A stretch of 58,798 nucleotides of DNA from Chloroflexota bacterium (GTDB lineage: Bacteria > Chloroflexota > Anaerolineae > Anaerolineales > UBA11579): assembly GCA_018662365.1 (NCBI GenBank), contig JABJGH010000015.1:1-58798 (forward strand), written 5' to 3'. This document shows, in pieces, positions 16,908-26,447 of the stretch (positions are counted from its first letter, which is position 1; the number at the start of each line of letters is the position of its first letter). The notes beneath the pieces were generated by a model. It did not search any database and was not told the origin of the DNA. It was given only the letters and a program-made list of their open reading frames with translations. The position numbers and the translations under genes were made by a program.

Positions 16908-18334
16908 TAGTAATCAAAGCCTGCTTTATTTCCGTCGGGACCAAATAACAAGGCAATTTTATCTGAATCTCGCCAAATGGCTAAACCCCAATTAAGGAAT
17001 AATAATATCAAAATAAGAAAAGCTAGGGCGGATTTCCATTGAATATATTTAGAGGTAGTTTGGGAAATAATTTCTTTTCGGTTCACCCAAGCATAAGCTG
17101 CCCAAATTGAAAAGACAGGCAATAGAGTAAGATGGAAGCGAGCCTCAGCTAAGATTAGCACATGGGGAGTGATATAGGCCAGAACAAAAAGAAAAATGAG
17201 CCATTTTTCTTTGTTAAATTTTGAAAAAGAAAATCCAAAAGCAGCCATTGAGGTAACGATTACAAATGGCATGGTAATGATTAAGAAAATGCTAATCAAT
17301 AGGGCTTGGGGGATAGGGCCGATAAAATTATTGGTATAAAAATAGGCAATGGCACGATGCTCAAGGCCAAAGAAATAACCCAATTTTCTTACCATCAAAT
17401 TTGGAATTCTTCCAGGATCTTCTTTGATATACTCAATCGTTTTTTGCATTCCCTCTTCATCTCGAAGCGCATCGTCTAAATAAGGCATCAAATCTAAAGA
17501 AATACCATATTGAAAAGTACCCAAACTTTCTGGGTGGTAGCCCATATACATGTCATAGCCTAGGGCTGATTCAATAAAAAAGAAACGATCATGTAATTTT
17601 GTGTTTCGAACCCCCCAAGGCACTGTTAAGATCAAAACTGTTGCTAATAGAATCCAGGCCTGTTTTTTATCTTTAATCACAAACCAGAGCCATAATAATG
17701 CAATCGGAAGAAAGGCAAAGATCACGGAGCGGGTTAATGTGGTTAAGCCAATTAATATGCCTGCGAAGATGTAATCTCTTATTTTATGTGTTTTGGATGC
17801 TTGAAAAAGCATTACAACTGATGCCAATGCTAAGGGCATAAATGTGTTTTCAGTTGCTAAGGCGATTGGATACACAACAAACATGGGGTAACAGGCAATG
17901 ATTAATCCGGCTATTTTGGCAATTTTCTTTTTTTCCGGAAAGAGCTGGGTCGCTAAGATGTAAGTTAAAACTGGTAGCGTAGCCCCCACAAATGCTTGTA
18001 CTATACGGGCAGCAAAAAAACGATTTTCGAGGCCAAATAGTTTATACACTATTGCTAAAAATGTGGGGTATCCTGGGGGTCGAAAAGAGGTAAGCACACC
18101 TTGAGGATCATATTCGCCCTCGACAACATCCATATCGATATATCTTTCAATTTGTTCCAAATCCTCTTGGGCATACCAGCGATATCCATTGCCGGATTCG
18201 ATGCTCCTGGCGAGCATATCGTATTGAAACATGTCGTCTAATCCAATTTTGAGCTCAGATGAAAGAAGTACAGGAATTAATCGAAGGATTAAAGCCAAAA
18301 TAAAAATACTAAATAGAGTTTTATTCTTTTTCAT
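16907..18334 (-). CDS. GT39-like membrane glycosyltransferase
   Basis: 475 residues from ATG 18334, with about 11 TM segments. The first lumenal loop carries LDDMFQYDMLARSI (Asp33/Asp34), the acidic motif of the GT-C fold, followed by SFRPPGYPTFLAIVYKLFG, typical of ArnT/PMT-like enzymes that use lipid-linked sugars. It probably glycosylates an envelope protein or lipid. The start codon overlaps the preceding stop as ATGA; a longer frame from 18376 would overlap further. Confidence 0.78.
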   Translation of the reverse strand: MKKNKTLFSIFILALILRLIPVLLSSELKIGLDDMFQYDMLARSIESGNGYRWYAQEDLEQIERYIDMDVVEGEYDPQGVLTSFRPPGYPTFLAIVYKLFGLENRFFAARIVQAFVGATLPVLTYILATQLFPEKKKIAKIAGLIIACYPMFVVYPIALATENTFMPLALASVVMLFQASKTHKIRDYIFAGILIGLTTLTRSVIFAFLPIALLWLWFVIKDKKQAWILLATVLILTVPWGVRNTKLHDRFFFIESALGYDMYMGYHPESLGTFQYGISLDLMPYLDDALRDEEGMQKTIEYIKEDPGRIPNLMVRKLGYFFGLEHRAIAYFYTNNFIGPIPQALLISIFLIITMPFVIVTSMAAFGFSFSKFNKEKWLIFLFVLAYITPHVLILAEARFHLTLLPVFSIWAAYAWVNRKEIISQTTSKYIQWKSALAFLILILLFLNWGLAIWRDSDKIALLFGPDGNKAGFDY

Positions 18335-18735
18335 GAGAGGAATCGAGTTTGGATGAGCGGAGAAGGAATTGCGCATTGATCAGATTTGCCAAACCAAGTA
18401 TAGCGATTATGCGCGATCCAATTGTAAATCCTATCCCCCAAAGCTATCGGGATGATGGAAAATATTTTCAATATTTGCCAGGGGAATTTTAGGTAATCTA
18501 AAAGTTTTATTGCGGCTTTGGAGCGGGTGTATATTTGGCCATCTTCAACCAATATGACTGTATCCATTGCTTCCGAGGAAAGTGAATATCTTTCAAGAAC
18601 CTTTTTGCCAAAATCCGATTGTAAATTTGCAAACTTGAGTACTGGCTGGGCTTCCCAGCGAAGCAGAAAAACCACCGTGGCATTGCAAAGATTACAGACA
18701 CCATCAAATAAAACTAAAGGGATATGATCAGTCAT
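18331..18735 (-). CDS. DCC-family (DUF393, YuxK-like) thiol-disulfide protein
   Basis: 134 residues. LVLFDGVCNLCNATV gives the DxxCxxC motif (Asp11, Cys14, Cys17) of the DCC family, and the C-terminal NRYTWFGKSDQC is also conserved. Predicted thioredoxin-like oxidoreductases, function unknown. It heads a four-gene coupled operon. An extended -10 (TGC-TATACT) ends 5 nt before the ATG and no Shine-Dalgarno site is present, suggesting a leaderless message. Confidence 0.85.
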   Translation of the reverse strand: MTDHIPLVLFDGVCNLCNATVVFLLRWEAQPVLKFANLQSDFGKKVLERYSLSSEAMDTVILVEDGQIYTRSKAAIKLLDYLKFPWQILKIFSIIPIALGDRIYNWIAHNRYTWFGKSDQCAIPSPLIQTRFLS

Positions 18736-18749
18736 AATTTAGTATAGCA
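18736..18749 (-). promoter_or_regulatory. Extended -10 promoter giving a leaderless transcript
   Basis: On the minus strand TGC precedes TATACT (18746-18741), followed by five bases and then the ATG at 18735. The expected start point falls on or next to the start codon. The -35 is weak (TTTCAT-like), as expected for an extended -10. Confidence 0.5.
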
Positions 18750-18825
18750 TGGAGATCGGAGATGATGAAATGGTTAAAACTCCCCATTAAATTTGATGAT
18801 TCAGGCAAAGACAAAGAATATTTTT

Positions 18826-19272
18826 TCAATTCTTGTGGATCATCACTAGAATGGTTTCCCCTCGTTTAGTGAGCGGTTCTACAAAGCCGACAAGTTTACT
18901 GATTCGACGAAAATACTTTGGCATGTTGTCTTCTGTCACTGGCTCAAAATTGTATTGCTGATAAAAAGGACCTAAACTGGATTGGCACATGAGGTAGAGA
19001 TCCCCTTGGTGGTTATCGATCAATTCCTTCATTAAAATTTTTGCGACCCCCCTACCACGCCATTCTTTTGTTACAACCAGGGAGGCAAGCTCATTGGAAC
19101 CATCACGATGGGGTTTGATTTGACCGCATCCGATCACTTCTCCCTTAGGGGACAAAGCAACGATAAAGCGCTGCCAGTCCAAACCCATGGGGTTAATCTG
19201 TCCTTCGCGGATCAATTCCTTTATGCGGTTGGTATCCTTTTCGGTGGCTTTTCGTAGTCTATATTCTTCCAT
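18826..19272 (-). CDS. GNAT-family N-acetyltransferase
   Basis: 148 residues. The acetyl-CoA pyrophosphate loop is VVTKEWRGRGVAKILM; LRKATEKDTNRIKELI opens the fold and LGPFYQQYNFEPV is the usual late motif. The acceptor substrate is unknown. It starts 16 nt after the gatB stop and likely ends the gatCAB operon. Confidence 0.85.
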   Translation of the reverse strand: MEEYRLRKATEKDTNRIKELIREGQINPMGLDWQRFIVALSPKGEVIGCGQIKPHRDGSNELASLVVTKEWRGRGVAKILMKELIDNHQGDLYLMCQSSLGPFYQQYNFEPVTEDNMPKYFRRISKLVGFVEPLTKRGETILVMIHKN

Positions 19273-19287
19273 ATATTTTGGAGATCC

Positions 19288-20724
19288 TTACTTTTCTGAA
19301 AAGATCTCCAGCAATATTTCTCGTGCCATATTGGGATTGGCTTTACCTTGAGATTTTTGCATGACCTGACCAACAAACCATCCAATCAGGCCATCTTTTC
19401 CGCCTAAATATTTTTCAACTTGGTCAGGATTCTCGTCTACGATGGCTTGAGCAATCTCGCGGATAGCCCCAGTATCACTGACTTGGCCGAGTCCTTCTGC
19501 CTCGACGATCTCTTGGGGGGATTTCCCGGTACTTTCTACTTTATCCAGTAGAGACTTTCCGGTGGGGTTGTTGACCTTCTTTGAATCAACGAGTTGGATA
19601 ATTTCAGCTAAATATTCTGGTTTTAGTTTTAATTCTCCAGCCATTTTTCCGCTTTCATTCAACATTCTTTGAATGTCATTGATCATCCAATTGGAGACAC
19701 GTTTGACATCGCCATCATAAGCCTTTACCGCTTGCTCAAAATAATCTGACAAGCTACGCTCGTTGGTCAAAATATCGGCGTCGTATGCTGGTAATTGATA
19801 TTCATCGACAAAACGCTGTCTACGGGCAAGAGGCAATTCTGGGAAATCTTTTAGGATGCGATCTTGCCAAGCCTGATCGACGTGCACCTTGAGGAGATCG
19901 GGTTCCTTGAAATGTCGATAATCGGCTTCGGTTTCTTTAGAGCGCATCTTGCTAAGCATTTCGGTATCTTCATCCCAATCTAGGGTCCAGGGTTTAATAT
20001 CATTTCCATCTTCGACTTCTTTAATCTGACGTTTGGCTTCTTTTTGGATGGCGGTGCGCACAGCTTCAATGGAGTTTACATTTTTAATTTCGGTTTTGGT
20101 ATTGAGCTTGTCTTCCCCTTTGAGGCGGATGGATACATTGGCATCGGCACGTAAATGCGCTTTTTCCATATTGGCTTCGGAAATGTTGAGCCAGCGGAGT
20201 AATTGGCGGAGGCGAATGAGATATTCGGCGGCTTCGTCTGCAGAACGCAAGTTGGGCCCGGTGACCATTTCAATTAGGGGCACACCACAACGGTTAAAAT
20301 CGATAAATCGACGATTTCCCTCTTTTTTTGTTTTTCCGGCGTCTTCCTCGATATGCAATTTTTCAATTTCCACCCGACGGGTGTAATCGCCCATGGGAAG
20401 GTCTAGGTACCCCCCCGTTGCGATGGGTTGATCATATTGAGTGATCTGGTAGCCTTTTGGCAAATCGGGGTAAAAGTAATTTTTTCGGTCAAAATAGGAA
20501 TCTGTTTGGACCTCGGCATTCATGGCTTGGGCCAAAAGGACGGCTTTTTCTGCAACCGCAGCATTAGGGACGGGAAGCACCCCGGGTAGACCGCTACAAA
20601 CGGGGCAAATATTGGTGTTGGGTTCTTCTTCCCATGAATCTGCTTTGCAAGCACAAAATATCTTGGTCTCTGTGTTTAATTGGATATGGGTTTCTAAGCC
20701 GATCACAATTTCATATTCTGGCAT
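19288..20724 (-). CDS. gatB: Aspartyl/glutamyl-tRNA amidotransferase subunit B
   Basis: 478 residues. EYEIVIGLETHIQLNT, CPVCSGLPGVLPVPN, KNYFYPDLPKGYQITQYD, and the tail VGQVMQKSQGKANPNM are definitive for GatB. It is the tRNA-binding and kinase subunit that activates Glu- or Asp-tRNA for amidation by GatA. ATG 20724 has AGGTG 6 nt upstream; a GTG at 20733 falls inside that site. Downstream of gatA by 27 nt. Confidence 0.95.
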   Translation of the reverse strand: MPEYEIVIGLETHIQLNTETKIFCACKADSWEEEPNTNICPVCSGLPGVLPVPNAAVAEKAVLLAQAMNAEVQTDSYFDRKNYFYPDLPKGYQITQYDQPIATGGYLDLPMGDYTRRVEIEKLHIEEDAGKTKKEGNRRFIDFNRCGVPLIEMVTGPNLRSADEAAEYLIRLRQLLRWLNISEANMEKAHLRADANVSIRLKGEDKLNTKTEIKNVNSIEAVRTAIQKEAKRQIKEVEDGNDIKPWTLDWDEDTEMLSKMRSKETEADYRHFKEPDLLKVHVDQAWQDRILKDFPELPLARRQRFVDEYQLPAYDADILTNERSLSDYFEQAVKAYDGDVKRVSNWMINDIQRMLNESGKMAGELKLKPEYLAEIIQLVDSKKVNNPTGKSLLDKVESTGKSPQEIVEAEGLGQVSDTGAIREIAQAIVDENPDQVEKYLGGKDGLIGWFVGQVMQKSQGKANPNMAREILLEIFSEK

Positions 20725-20751
20725 AAAATTCACCTAAAATTTGTTTCTTGA

Positions 20752-22347
20752 TTAATCTAATTTCGCTAAAACTTGGGGTTTTTCTGTTCGCCAAGCGTCT
20801 GTAGCGCTGGCCATTTCATAGGCTCGACCGATACGTAATAAATTGGCCTCAGAAAAATCAGGGCCTAATAATTGGATGCCGATTGGCAATCTGTTTTCGT
20901 CTAATCCAGCAGGGATGGTAATGCCGGGTGTACCGGCATGGTTGGCGGTGACGTTAAATTGGTCGGCATACTGCATCATGACCGAATCGCCATAGACATC
21001 TCCGATTGGGAAGGCGGAGCTGGGGGTGGTTGGGGTGAGTAATGCATCCAAACCATAGTCGCCATCTTTGTCGTAGACCTTGTCAAAATCGCTGCGGATT
21101 AGGGAGCGAATCTTGAGGGCTCGTTGATAATATTGTTCACTGTATTGGGCGGCGCTGACGTACATCCCCATGAGGATGCGGAGTTTAGGTTGAAGACCAA
21201 AACCCTCGCCACGGGTCTTTCGGTACATTTGGTTAAGATTCGATACTGATTCCTTGGAACGATGACCGTACTTCACGCCATCAAAGCGATGAAGGTTAGA
21301 AGCAGCTTCTACGCGAGAGATGACAAAATAGGCGGGAATGCCATAAGAGGTGTGGGGCATGGGGACATTCTCGACGATTCTCGCTCCCATATCTGAAAGC
21401 AGATCTGCGGCACGCATTACGGAAGCCTTGATCTCCTCTGGGACGGGTCTTTCTTCAATCTGGCCAGAATCATGGTCATAATAGACGATCTTAAAATAAT
21501 CGGGGGATAGGCCAATCCTTAGACCTTTGACCCCTTCTTCAAGAAGATGCAAATAGTCAGGGACGGGTATGGTTGCGGCGGTATGATCTCGCCGATCTGG
21601 GCCAGCAATTGCATTGAGCATCATGGCCGCATCTGTGACGTTTCTAGCTACTGGACCGGGGCAATCTAAGGAGGAACCGAATGCGATCAATCCGTATCTT
21701 GAAACTCTACCGTAGGTAGGTTTCATGCCGACCACGCCACAATATGCGGCAGGTTGACGGATGGATCCAGCTGTATCTGTCCCAAGAGAAAGATGGCCCT
21801 CACCAGCGGCAACGGCGGCAACACTCCCACCGGAAGACCCGCCTGTTACTCTGCTAGGATCCCATGGATTACGGGGATGGGGTTGAAAGGCAGAGGATTC
21901 GTTGGAGGAACCAAAGGTAAATTCATCCAAATTTACTTTTCCGATCATTACTCCCCCGGCATCTTCAATTTTAGCGACAGCGGTGGCGGTATATGGGGCT
22001 TTGAAGTTGGCAAGAATTTTAGAGCTGGCGGTGGAATAAGTGTCTTTGACTGCAAAGATATCTTTTACAGAAAAGGGCACGCCAGCTAAGGGACCGGGAA
22101 TGATGCCTTCAGCGATTTTCTTGTCAACTTCCTCTGCTTGTGTTCTGGCACGTTTATCGGTGACGGAGATAAAAGCATGGACTTGTGTTTTATCTTCTTC
22201 ACTTAGTTCCATTTTTTCTAGACTTCCGGGTCTTCCATCGACCTGCTCAATTCTTTTTAAAGAGGCGTCTAGCGCTTCCACAGCCGAAACTTCTCGGGTG
22301 CGAATGAGGATAGATAACTCATAGGCAGAAAGGTCACAAAGTTCCAT
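20752..22347 (-). CDS. gatA: Aspartyl/glutamyl-tRNA amidotransferase subunit A
   Basis: 531 residues, longer than the usual ~485 because of short insertions near 38-54 and around YYDHDSGQIEERPVP. The amidase triad is visible: Lys95 in PFSVKDIF, Ser171 in TGGSSGGSVAAVA and Ser195 in GTDTAGSIRQPAA. It releases ammonia from glutamine and passes it to GatB. It starts 1 nt after gatC and precedes gatB, so the organism probably makes Gln-tRNA and/or Asn-tRNA indirectly. Confidence 0.95.
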   Translation of the reverse strand: MELCDLSAYELSILIRTREVSAVEALDASLKRIEQVDGRPGSLEKMELSEEDKTQVHAFISVTDKRARTQAEEVDKKIAEGIIPGPLAGVPFSVKDIFAVKDTYSTASSKILANFKAPYTATAVAKIEDAGGVMIGKVNLDEFTFGSSNESSAFQPHPRNPWDPSRVTGGSSGGSVAAVAAGEGHLSLGTDTAGSIRQPAAYCGVVGMKPTYGRVSRYGLIAFGSSLDCPGPVARNVTDAAMMLNAIAGPDRRDHTAATIPVPDYLHLLEEGVKGLRIGLSPDYFKIVYYDHDSGQIEERPVPEEIKASVMRAADLLSDMGARIVENVPMPHTSYGIPAYFVISRVEAASNLHRFDGVKYGHRSKESVSNLNQMYRKTRGEGFGLQPKLRILMGMYVSAAQYSEQYYQRALKIRSLIRSDFDKVYDKDGDYGLDALLTPTTPSSAFPIGDVYGDSVMMQYADQFNVTANHAGTPGITIPAGLDENRLPIGIQLLGPDFSEANLLRIGRAYEMASATDAWRTEKPQVLAKLD

Positions 22348-22348
22348 A

Positions 22349-22669
22349 TTAGTCTAAGTCCTCAAGCGGAATACCAGGCACAATAAAATATCGGTCTTCA
22401 GTTTCAGGCGCATTTTTCAAGATATCTTCTACATTTGGAAATGGATCGTGAATATCTTGCCTGAGGGGGGCACTGTTTTCCGAGGTATATGGGACACCAT
22501 GGGCGGCGGGTTGAATATCGGAATCTAATGGAATGGCGACCAATTCATCCACTGCGGTAAGCTGCTTATTTAATTGATCGCGAAGGTATTCCGCTTCTTC
22601 CTCGGTTAGTTCTAAGGCAGCTAAATCGACCATATGATCAAATATTTCTCGGGTAATTTTTTCGTCCAT
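22349..22669 (-). CDS. gatC: Aspartyl/glutamyl-tRNA amidotransferase subunit C
   Basis: 106 residues. The GatC pattern is clear: HMVDLAALELTEEEAEYL, QLTAVDEL, NSAPLRQD, then ILKNAPETEDRYFIVPGI. The subunit stabilises GatA-GatB. ATG 22669 has AAGGAAT upstream. It is first in gatC-gatA-gatB-GNAT and divergent from the acyl-CoA dehydrogenase. Confidence 0.93.
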   Translation of the reverse strand: MDEKITREIFDHMVDLAALELTEEEAEYLRDQLNKQLTAVDELVAIPLDSDIQPAAHGVPYTSENSAPLRQDIHDPFPNVEDILKNAPETEDRYFIVPGIPLEDLD

Positions 22670-22764
22670 TGGGATTCCTTATTAAAAATGATGTTCCTAT
22701 TTTACCCTAATCAAATCAATAATATATTTTTGAAATTTGAGATTATGGACGTGGAATATCAGGT

Positions 22765-22791
22765 TTGGATGCGATTTTCCCATGCTATAAT
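22765..22791 (+). promoter_or_regulatory. Extended -10 promoter of the acyl-CoA dehydrogenase gene
   Basis: TTGGAT at 22765-22770, a 15-nt gap, then TGC-TATAAT with TATAAT at 22786-22791. The extended TG compensates for the short spacer. Transcription should begin near 22798, giving a leader of about 70 nt. Confidence 0.6.
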
Positions 22792-22869
22792 TTGTTGAAG
22801 AACCCCTCTTCGAAATTTATTTTTTTAATTATAAATTCATACTAAATGCCAAGATATTGAGGAGATTAA

Positions 22870-24033
22870 ATGTCTTTTTCCCACCTTCTTACTGATGAAC
22901 ATAAGATGATCCAACAGGCTGCGCGTGACTTTGCTAAAAAAGAAATCGCACCGATCGCGGCTGAACACGATCTGAGCGGGGAATTTCCTGCTGAAACGAT
23001 TAAGAAAATGGGTGCAATGGGATTGATGGGCATTGAAGTTCCTGAAGAATATGGTGGCGCGGGGATGGATACATTGGCCTATGCATTAGCGCTGATCGAG
23101 ATCGCTAAAGCAGATGCCGCTCATGCAGTGATGATGTCGGTCAATAATTCACTTTATTGCCATGGCATTGTGACTCACGGTACGGAGGAACAAAAGCAGA
23201 AGTTTGTCACGCCGAGTGCATCGGGAGAAGTTCTAGGGGCCTATTCATTGACAGAGACCCAATCGGGCTCTGACTCAGCTACGATGAGGGGCAAGGCAGT
23301 GAAAGATGGGGATGAATATATACTGAATGGTTTAAAATCTTGGGTGACGAGTGGACCCGTTGCGAGCTTTGTGGTGGTTTTCATGATGACGGATCCGGAT
23401 AAAGGGGCTAAGGGAATATCCGCCTTTATCGTTGAAAAGGGAACACCAGGATTTACCGCTGGACGGAAAGAACATAAATTGGGCATCCACGCTTCCCCCA
23501 CTAGTGAATTGATCTTTGAGAATTGCAGGGTTCCGGCTGCCAACCTATTAGGAAAGGAAGGGGAAGGTTTTAAGATCGCTATGGGTGTTTTGGATGTAGG
23601 ACGTATTGGGATTGCCTGCCAGGCTTTAGGGCTTGCTGAGGCGGCTTATGAAGCTAGTGTAGCTTATGTAGGGGAGCGTGAAGCATTTGGGAAGAAGATC
23701 GGGCAGTTTCAGGGCACGGGGTTCAAAATCGCGGATATGAAAACCCGAATTGAGGCCGCACGTGGGTTGATCTATGATGTGGCGATGGCAAAAACCCGTT
23801 CAAAAGATACAGGGGAACGCTACACATTGCAAGCTTCGATGGCAAAGTTATTTGCATCTGAAACGGCGATGTTTTGCACGCATCATGCAGTTCAAATTCA
23901 TGGAGGGATGGGTTACAGCAAGGAATTACCTGTGGAGCGATATTTTAGGGATGCGAAAATTACTGAAATTTATGAGGGGACTAGCGAAATTCAACGCTTG
24001 GTTATTTCTCGTCTTGAAACGGGTTTACGGTAG
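22870..24033 (+). CDS. Acyl-CoA dehydrogenase
   Basis: 387 residues. GAYSLTETQSGSDSATM, NGLKSWVTSGPVASF, GVLDVGRIGIACQALGLA, and the C-terminal QIHGGMGYSKELPVERYFRD are family signatures. The catalytic base is Glu369 in EIYEGTSEIQ, the short/medium-chain position. It introduces the 2,3-double bond in acyl-CoA with FAD. GAGGAG lies just before ATG 22870. Chain length cannot be assigned. Confidence 0.93.
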   Translation: MSFSHLLTDEHKMIQQAARDFAKKEIAPIAAEHDLSGEFPAETIKKMGAMGLMGIEVPEEYGGAGMDTLAYALALIEIAKADAAHAVMMSVNNSLYCHGIVTHGTEEQKQKFVTPSASGEVLGAYSLTETQSGSDSATMRGKAVKDGDEYILNGLKSWVTSGPVASFVVVFMMTDPDKGAKGISAFIVEKGTPGFTAGRKEHKLGIHASPTSELIFENCRVPAANLLGKEGEGFKIAMGVLDVGRIGIACQALGLAEAAYEASVAYVGEREAFGKKIGQFQGTGFKIADMKTRIEAARGLIYDVAMAKTRSKDTGERYTLQASMAKLFASETAMFCTHHAVQIHGGMGYSKELPVERYFRDAKITEIYEGTSEIQRLVISRLETGLR

Positions 24034-24068
24034 TACCGGAACTTCTTAGTCAGGGCTGATAAAAGCAA

Positions 24069-26447
24069 ATGTCCCCTTTCCTCATCTTTATAACCTCCTT
24101 GATTGGCGTTGCCATTTCCACGGGAATTGGTTATTTTTTGATTAGGTGGGGAAAAGGGGTTGAAACTCAGGAAATATTAGGGCAAGATCAACCGACTGAA
24201 TATAAAAAAACAATACAAGTTCAGGGTGGACAATATATAAATCTAAACATCCAGCCCACAGAAAAAGAATCTTTTGATATTGATCTTGAAAAAGATAAAT
24301 CTTTGACAATATCAATTCAACCGGATGGGAAGGTTTTTACTGAAATCCAACCTGTAGTTGGGGGATTTTCATTAAAGGGGATCGCAAGAAAATTTCGAAT
24401 ATTCATTTCAAAATGGCCGCTAAACCTGGCACAAAGTCTTTTATTGGGGGCATTGATACTTTACGCGGGGACTCGATTAATTCAATTAGAGAGTTATCCA
24501 ATATTCTTTTTTTCTGATGAAGCAATTCAAACGAACTTGGCGCATGATCTGATTCGCGATGGGTTTAAAAATTATAATGAGGAATTTTTGCCTACTTATT
24601 TTAAGAATGTCGACAAGTATAGTTTGGGGCTGACGGTTTATGCGCAAGTCATTCCCACAATCCTATTTGATCAATCCATTTTCCTCACTCGAGCGACTTC
24701 TGTGGTGATCACTATATTGGGTGCATATTGGATCAGCGCAATTCTTAGGGATATTTTTAATATTAAATATTGGTGGATGGGGGTGCTTTTCCTTGCGATT
24801 AGTCCAGCATGGTTTTTACATTCTCGGACGGCTTTTGAAACCTGCATGATGGCAAGTTTATACGCTGGATTTATCTATTATTATCTGCGATATAGACAAG
24901 GGGAAGTAAAGTTTCTGAAGTATTCGCTGATTTTGGGCGCGTTGAGTTTTTATAGTTATAACCCTGGAAGAGTGGTTATTGTATTGACTGGATTCTTCCT
25001 ATTACTTACTGATATTAAATATCATTGGGAGAATCGGCGAACGACTTTTAAATCGGCACTCTTATTGCTCGTTCTTGCATTGCCATTCATTCGATTTCAA
25101 TTGAATTACCCCACTGCTCAGATAGATCAATTACGACTATTGGCATCTTATTGGATTAAACCGATTCCAATTGCTGAAAAATTTCAGATATTCTTCTCCA
25201 ATTGGGCCTATGGATTGAACCCTGGATATTGGTTCTTATCCAATGAACAGGATCTTTCTAGACATTTGATGGGGAAATCCCCCCATCTTTTCTCGATTAC
25301 ATTTATTTTTTGGGTTGTAGGATTAATCCTTGCGATCAAAAAAATAAAAACTCCCGCTTATCGAGTAATACTTATTGCTTTATTGGTAGCGCCAAGCGGC
25401 AGCGCAATGGTGGGGATCGGAATCACGAGGGCAATGCCGTATATCATCCCGGCGACAATTTTGATTTCTCTTGGGTTTGGGAAATTTGTTGAATGGGTGT
25501 TGAAAAAATTGGGGGATCATAAGTCTTCTCAGAGAGTTGCAAGTTTATTGATATTTATCTTGCTGGGGACAGTGAGCGTGAGTATGCTTTTCAATGCACT
25601 GATCAATGGATCCAGGTGGGAAGAGAATTATGGGCTTTCAGGGATGCAATATGGGGCCAAGCAATTATTCACTAGATTGCAAGAATATATTGATGATGAT
25701 CCGGAAATCAATTTTTATGTTTCTCCCGATTGGGCAAATGGTACGCAGGTTCTCAATACTTATTTTTTGAGAGATACCCCCCCGATCGAAATGGGAAATA
25801 TTAACGGATATATGTTTAATTTACGGCCTGATATTGTAGACAAAACATTTGTGATGCCTGCTGAGGAATATGAGGAAGTTTTGGAAAGTGGTAAATTTGA
25901 AAATATTGAGATCTTAGAAATTATTCCTTATCCAAATGAAAAACCCGGTTTTTATTTTATGCGTATGGAATATATTGATTCGATAAAAGAGATTCTAGAA
26001 AATGAAATTGCAAATCGGCGGAGCCTTAAGAATGAATCCGTATGGATAAATGGGGAGACCGTCACGGTGAAATATTCACCAGAGGATATGGGGGAAATTG
26101 GGCATTTATTTGATAATGACCCAAATACGGTCGTGCGGACGATTGAAGCCAATCCTTTTATCATTGAGTTATTCCTTCCTGAAAAAATCGAAATTGAGGG
26201 AGTATCCACGATTATTGGGAGTGCAAATATTCACCTGCAAGTGGAAGTGTATGCGGACGAAGGGGAAGAACCCATTCTTTTTGAAACAATTTACCAAGGT
26301 TCTGTGGACGGCCCCTTATTAATATTGGATTTTTCAGACTCAATTTCTACTGACCATTTGAGAATTCTCGTAAAAGATCTCAATCAAACAGAACCAGCCC
26401 ATATTCATGTTTGGGAATTGGAATTGGACGTCCATAATGTCGAATAA
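24069..26447 (+). CDS. Large GT-C-type membrane protein with C-terminal beta-sandwich-like domain
   Basis: 792 residues. An N-terminal TM (3-25) and a hydrophilic segment (30-105) precede about ten TM segments. PIFFFSDEAIQTNLAHDLI (Asp150, Glu151) is the GT-C lumenal acidic motif, and FLHSRTAFETCMMASLYAGF is GT39-like. The last ~170 residues (from about 620) are soluble, with IGHLFDNDPNTVVRT and LRILVKDL, resembling an F5/8-type C (discoidin) fold. It may glycosylate surface polymers; the C-terminal part may bind glycans. It overlaps the next gene by 11 nt. Confidence 0.65.
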   Translation: MSPFLIFITSLIGVAISTGIGYFLIRWGKGVETQEILGQDQPTEYKKTIQVQGGQYINLNIQPTEKESFDIDLEKDKSLTISIQPDGKVFTEIQPVVGGFSLKGIARKFRIFISKWPLNLAQSLLLGALILYAGTRLIQLESYPIFFFSDEAIQTNLAHDLIRDGFKNYNEEFLPTYFKNVDKYSLGLTVYAQVIPTILFDQSIFLTRATSVVITILGAYWISAILRDIFNIKYWWMGVLFLAISPAWFLHSRTAFETCMMASLYAGFIYYYLRYRQGEVKFLKYSLILGALSFYSYNPGRVVIVLTGFFLLLTDIKYHWENRRTTFKSALLLLVLALPFIRFQLNYPTAQIDQLRLLASYWIKPIPIAEKFQIFFSNWAYGLNPGYWFLSNEQDLSRHLMGKSPHLFSITFIFWVVGLILAIKKIKTPAYRVILIALLVAPSGSAMVGIGITRAMPYIIPATILISLGFGKFVEWVLKKLGDHKSSQRVASLLIFILLGTVSVSMLFNALINGSRWEENYGLSGMQYGAKQLFTRLQEYIDDDPEINFYVSPDWANGTQVLNTYFLRDTPPIEMGNINGYMFNLRPDIVDKTFVMPAEEYEEVLESGKFENIEILEIIPYPNEKPGFYFMRMEYIDSIKEILENEIANRRSLKNESVWINGETVTVKYSPEDMGEIGHLFDNDPNTVVRTIEANPFIIELFLPEKIEIEGVSTIIGSANIHLQVEVYADEGEEPILFETIYQGSVDGPLLILDFSDSISTDHLRILVKDLNQTEPAHIHVWELELDVHNVE

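Noticed and set aside
20033..20386. 117-residue open frame on the plus strand
   Set aside because: Antisense to gatB, low-complexity Ser/Arg composition.
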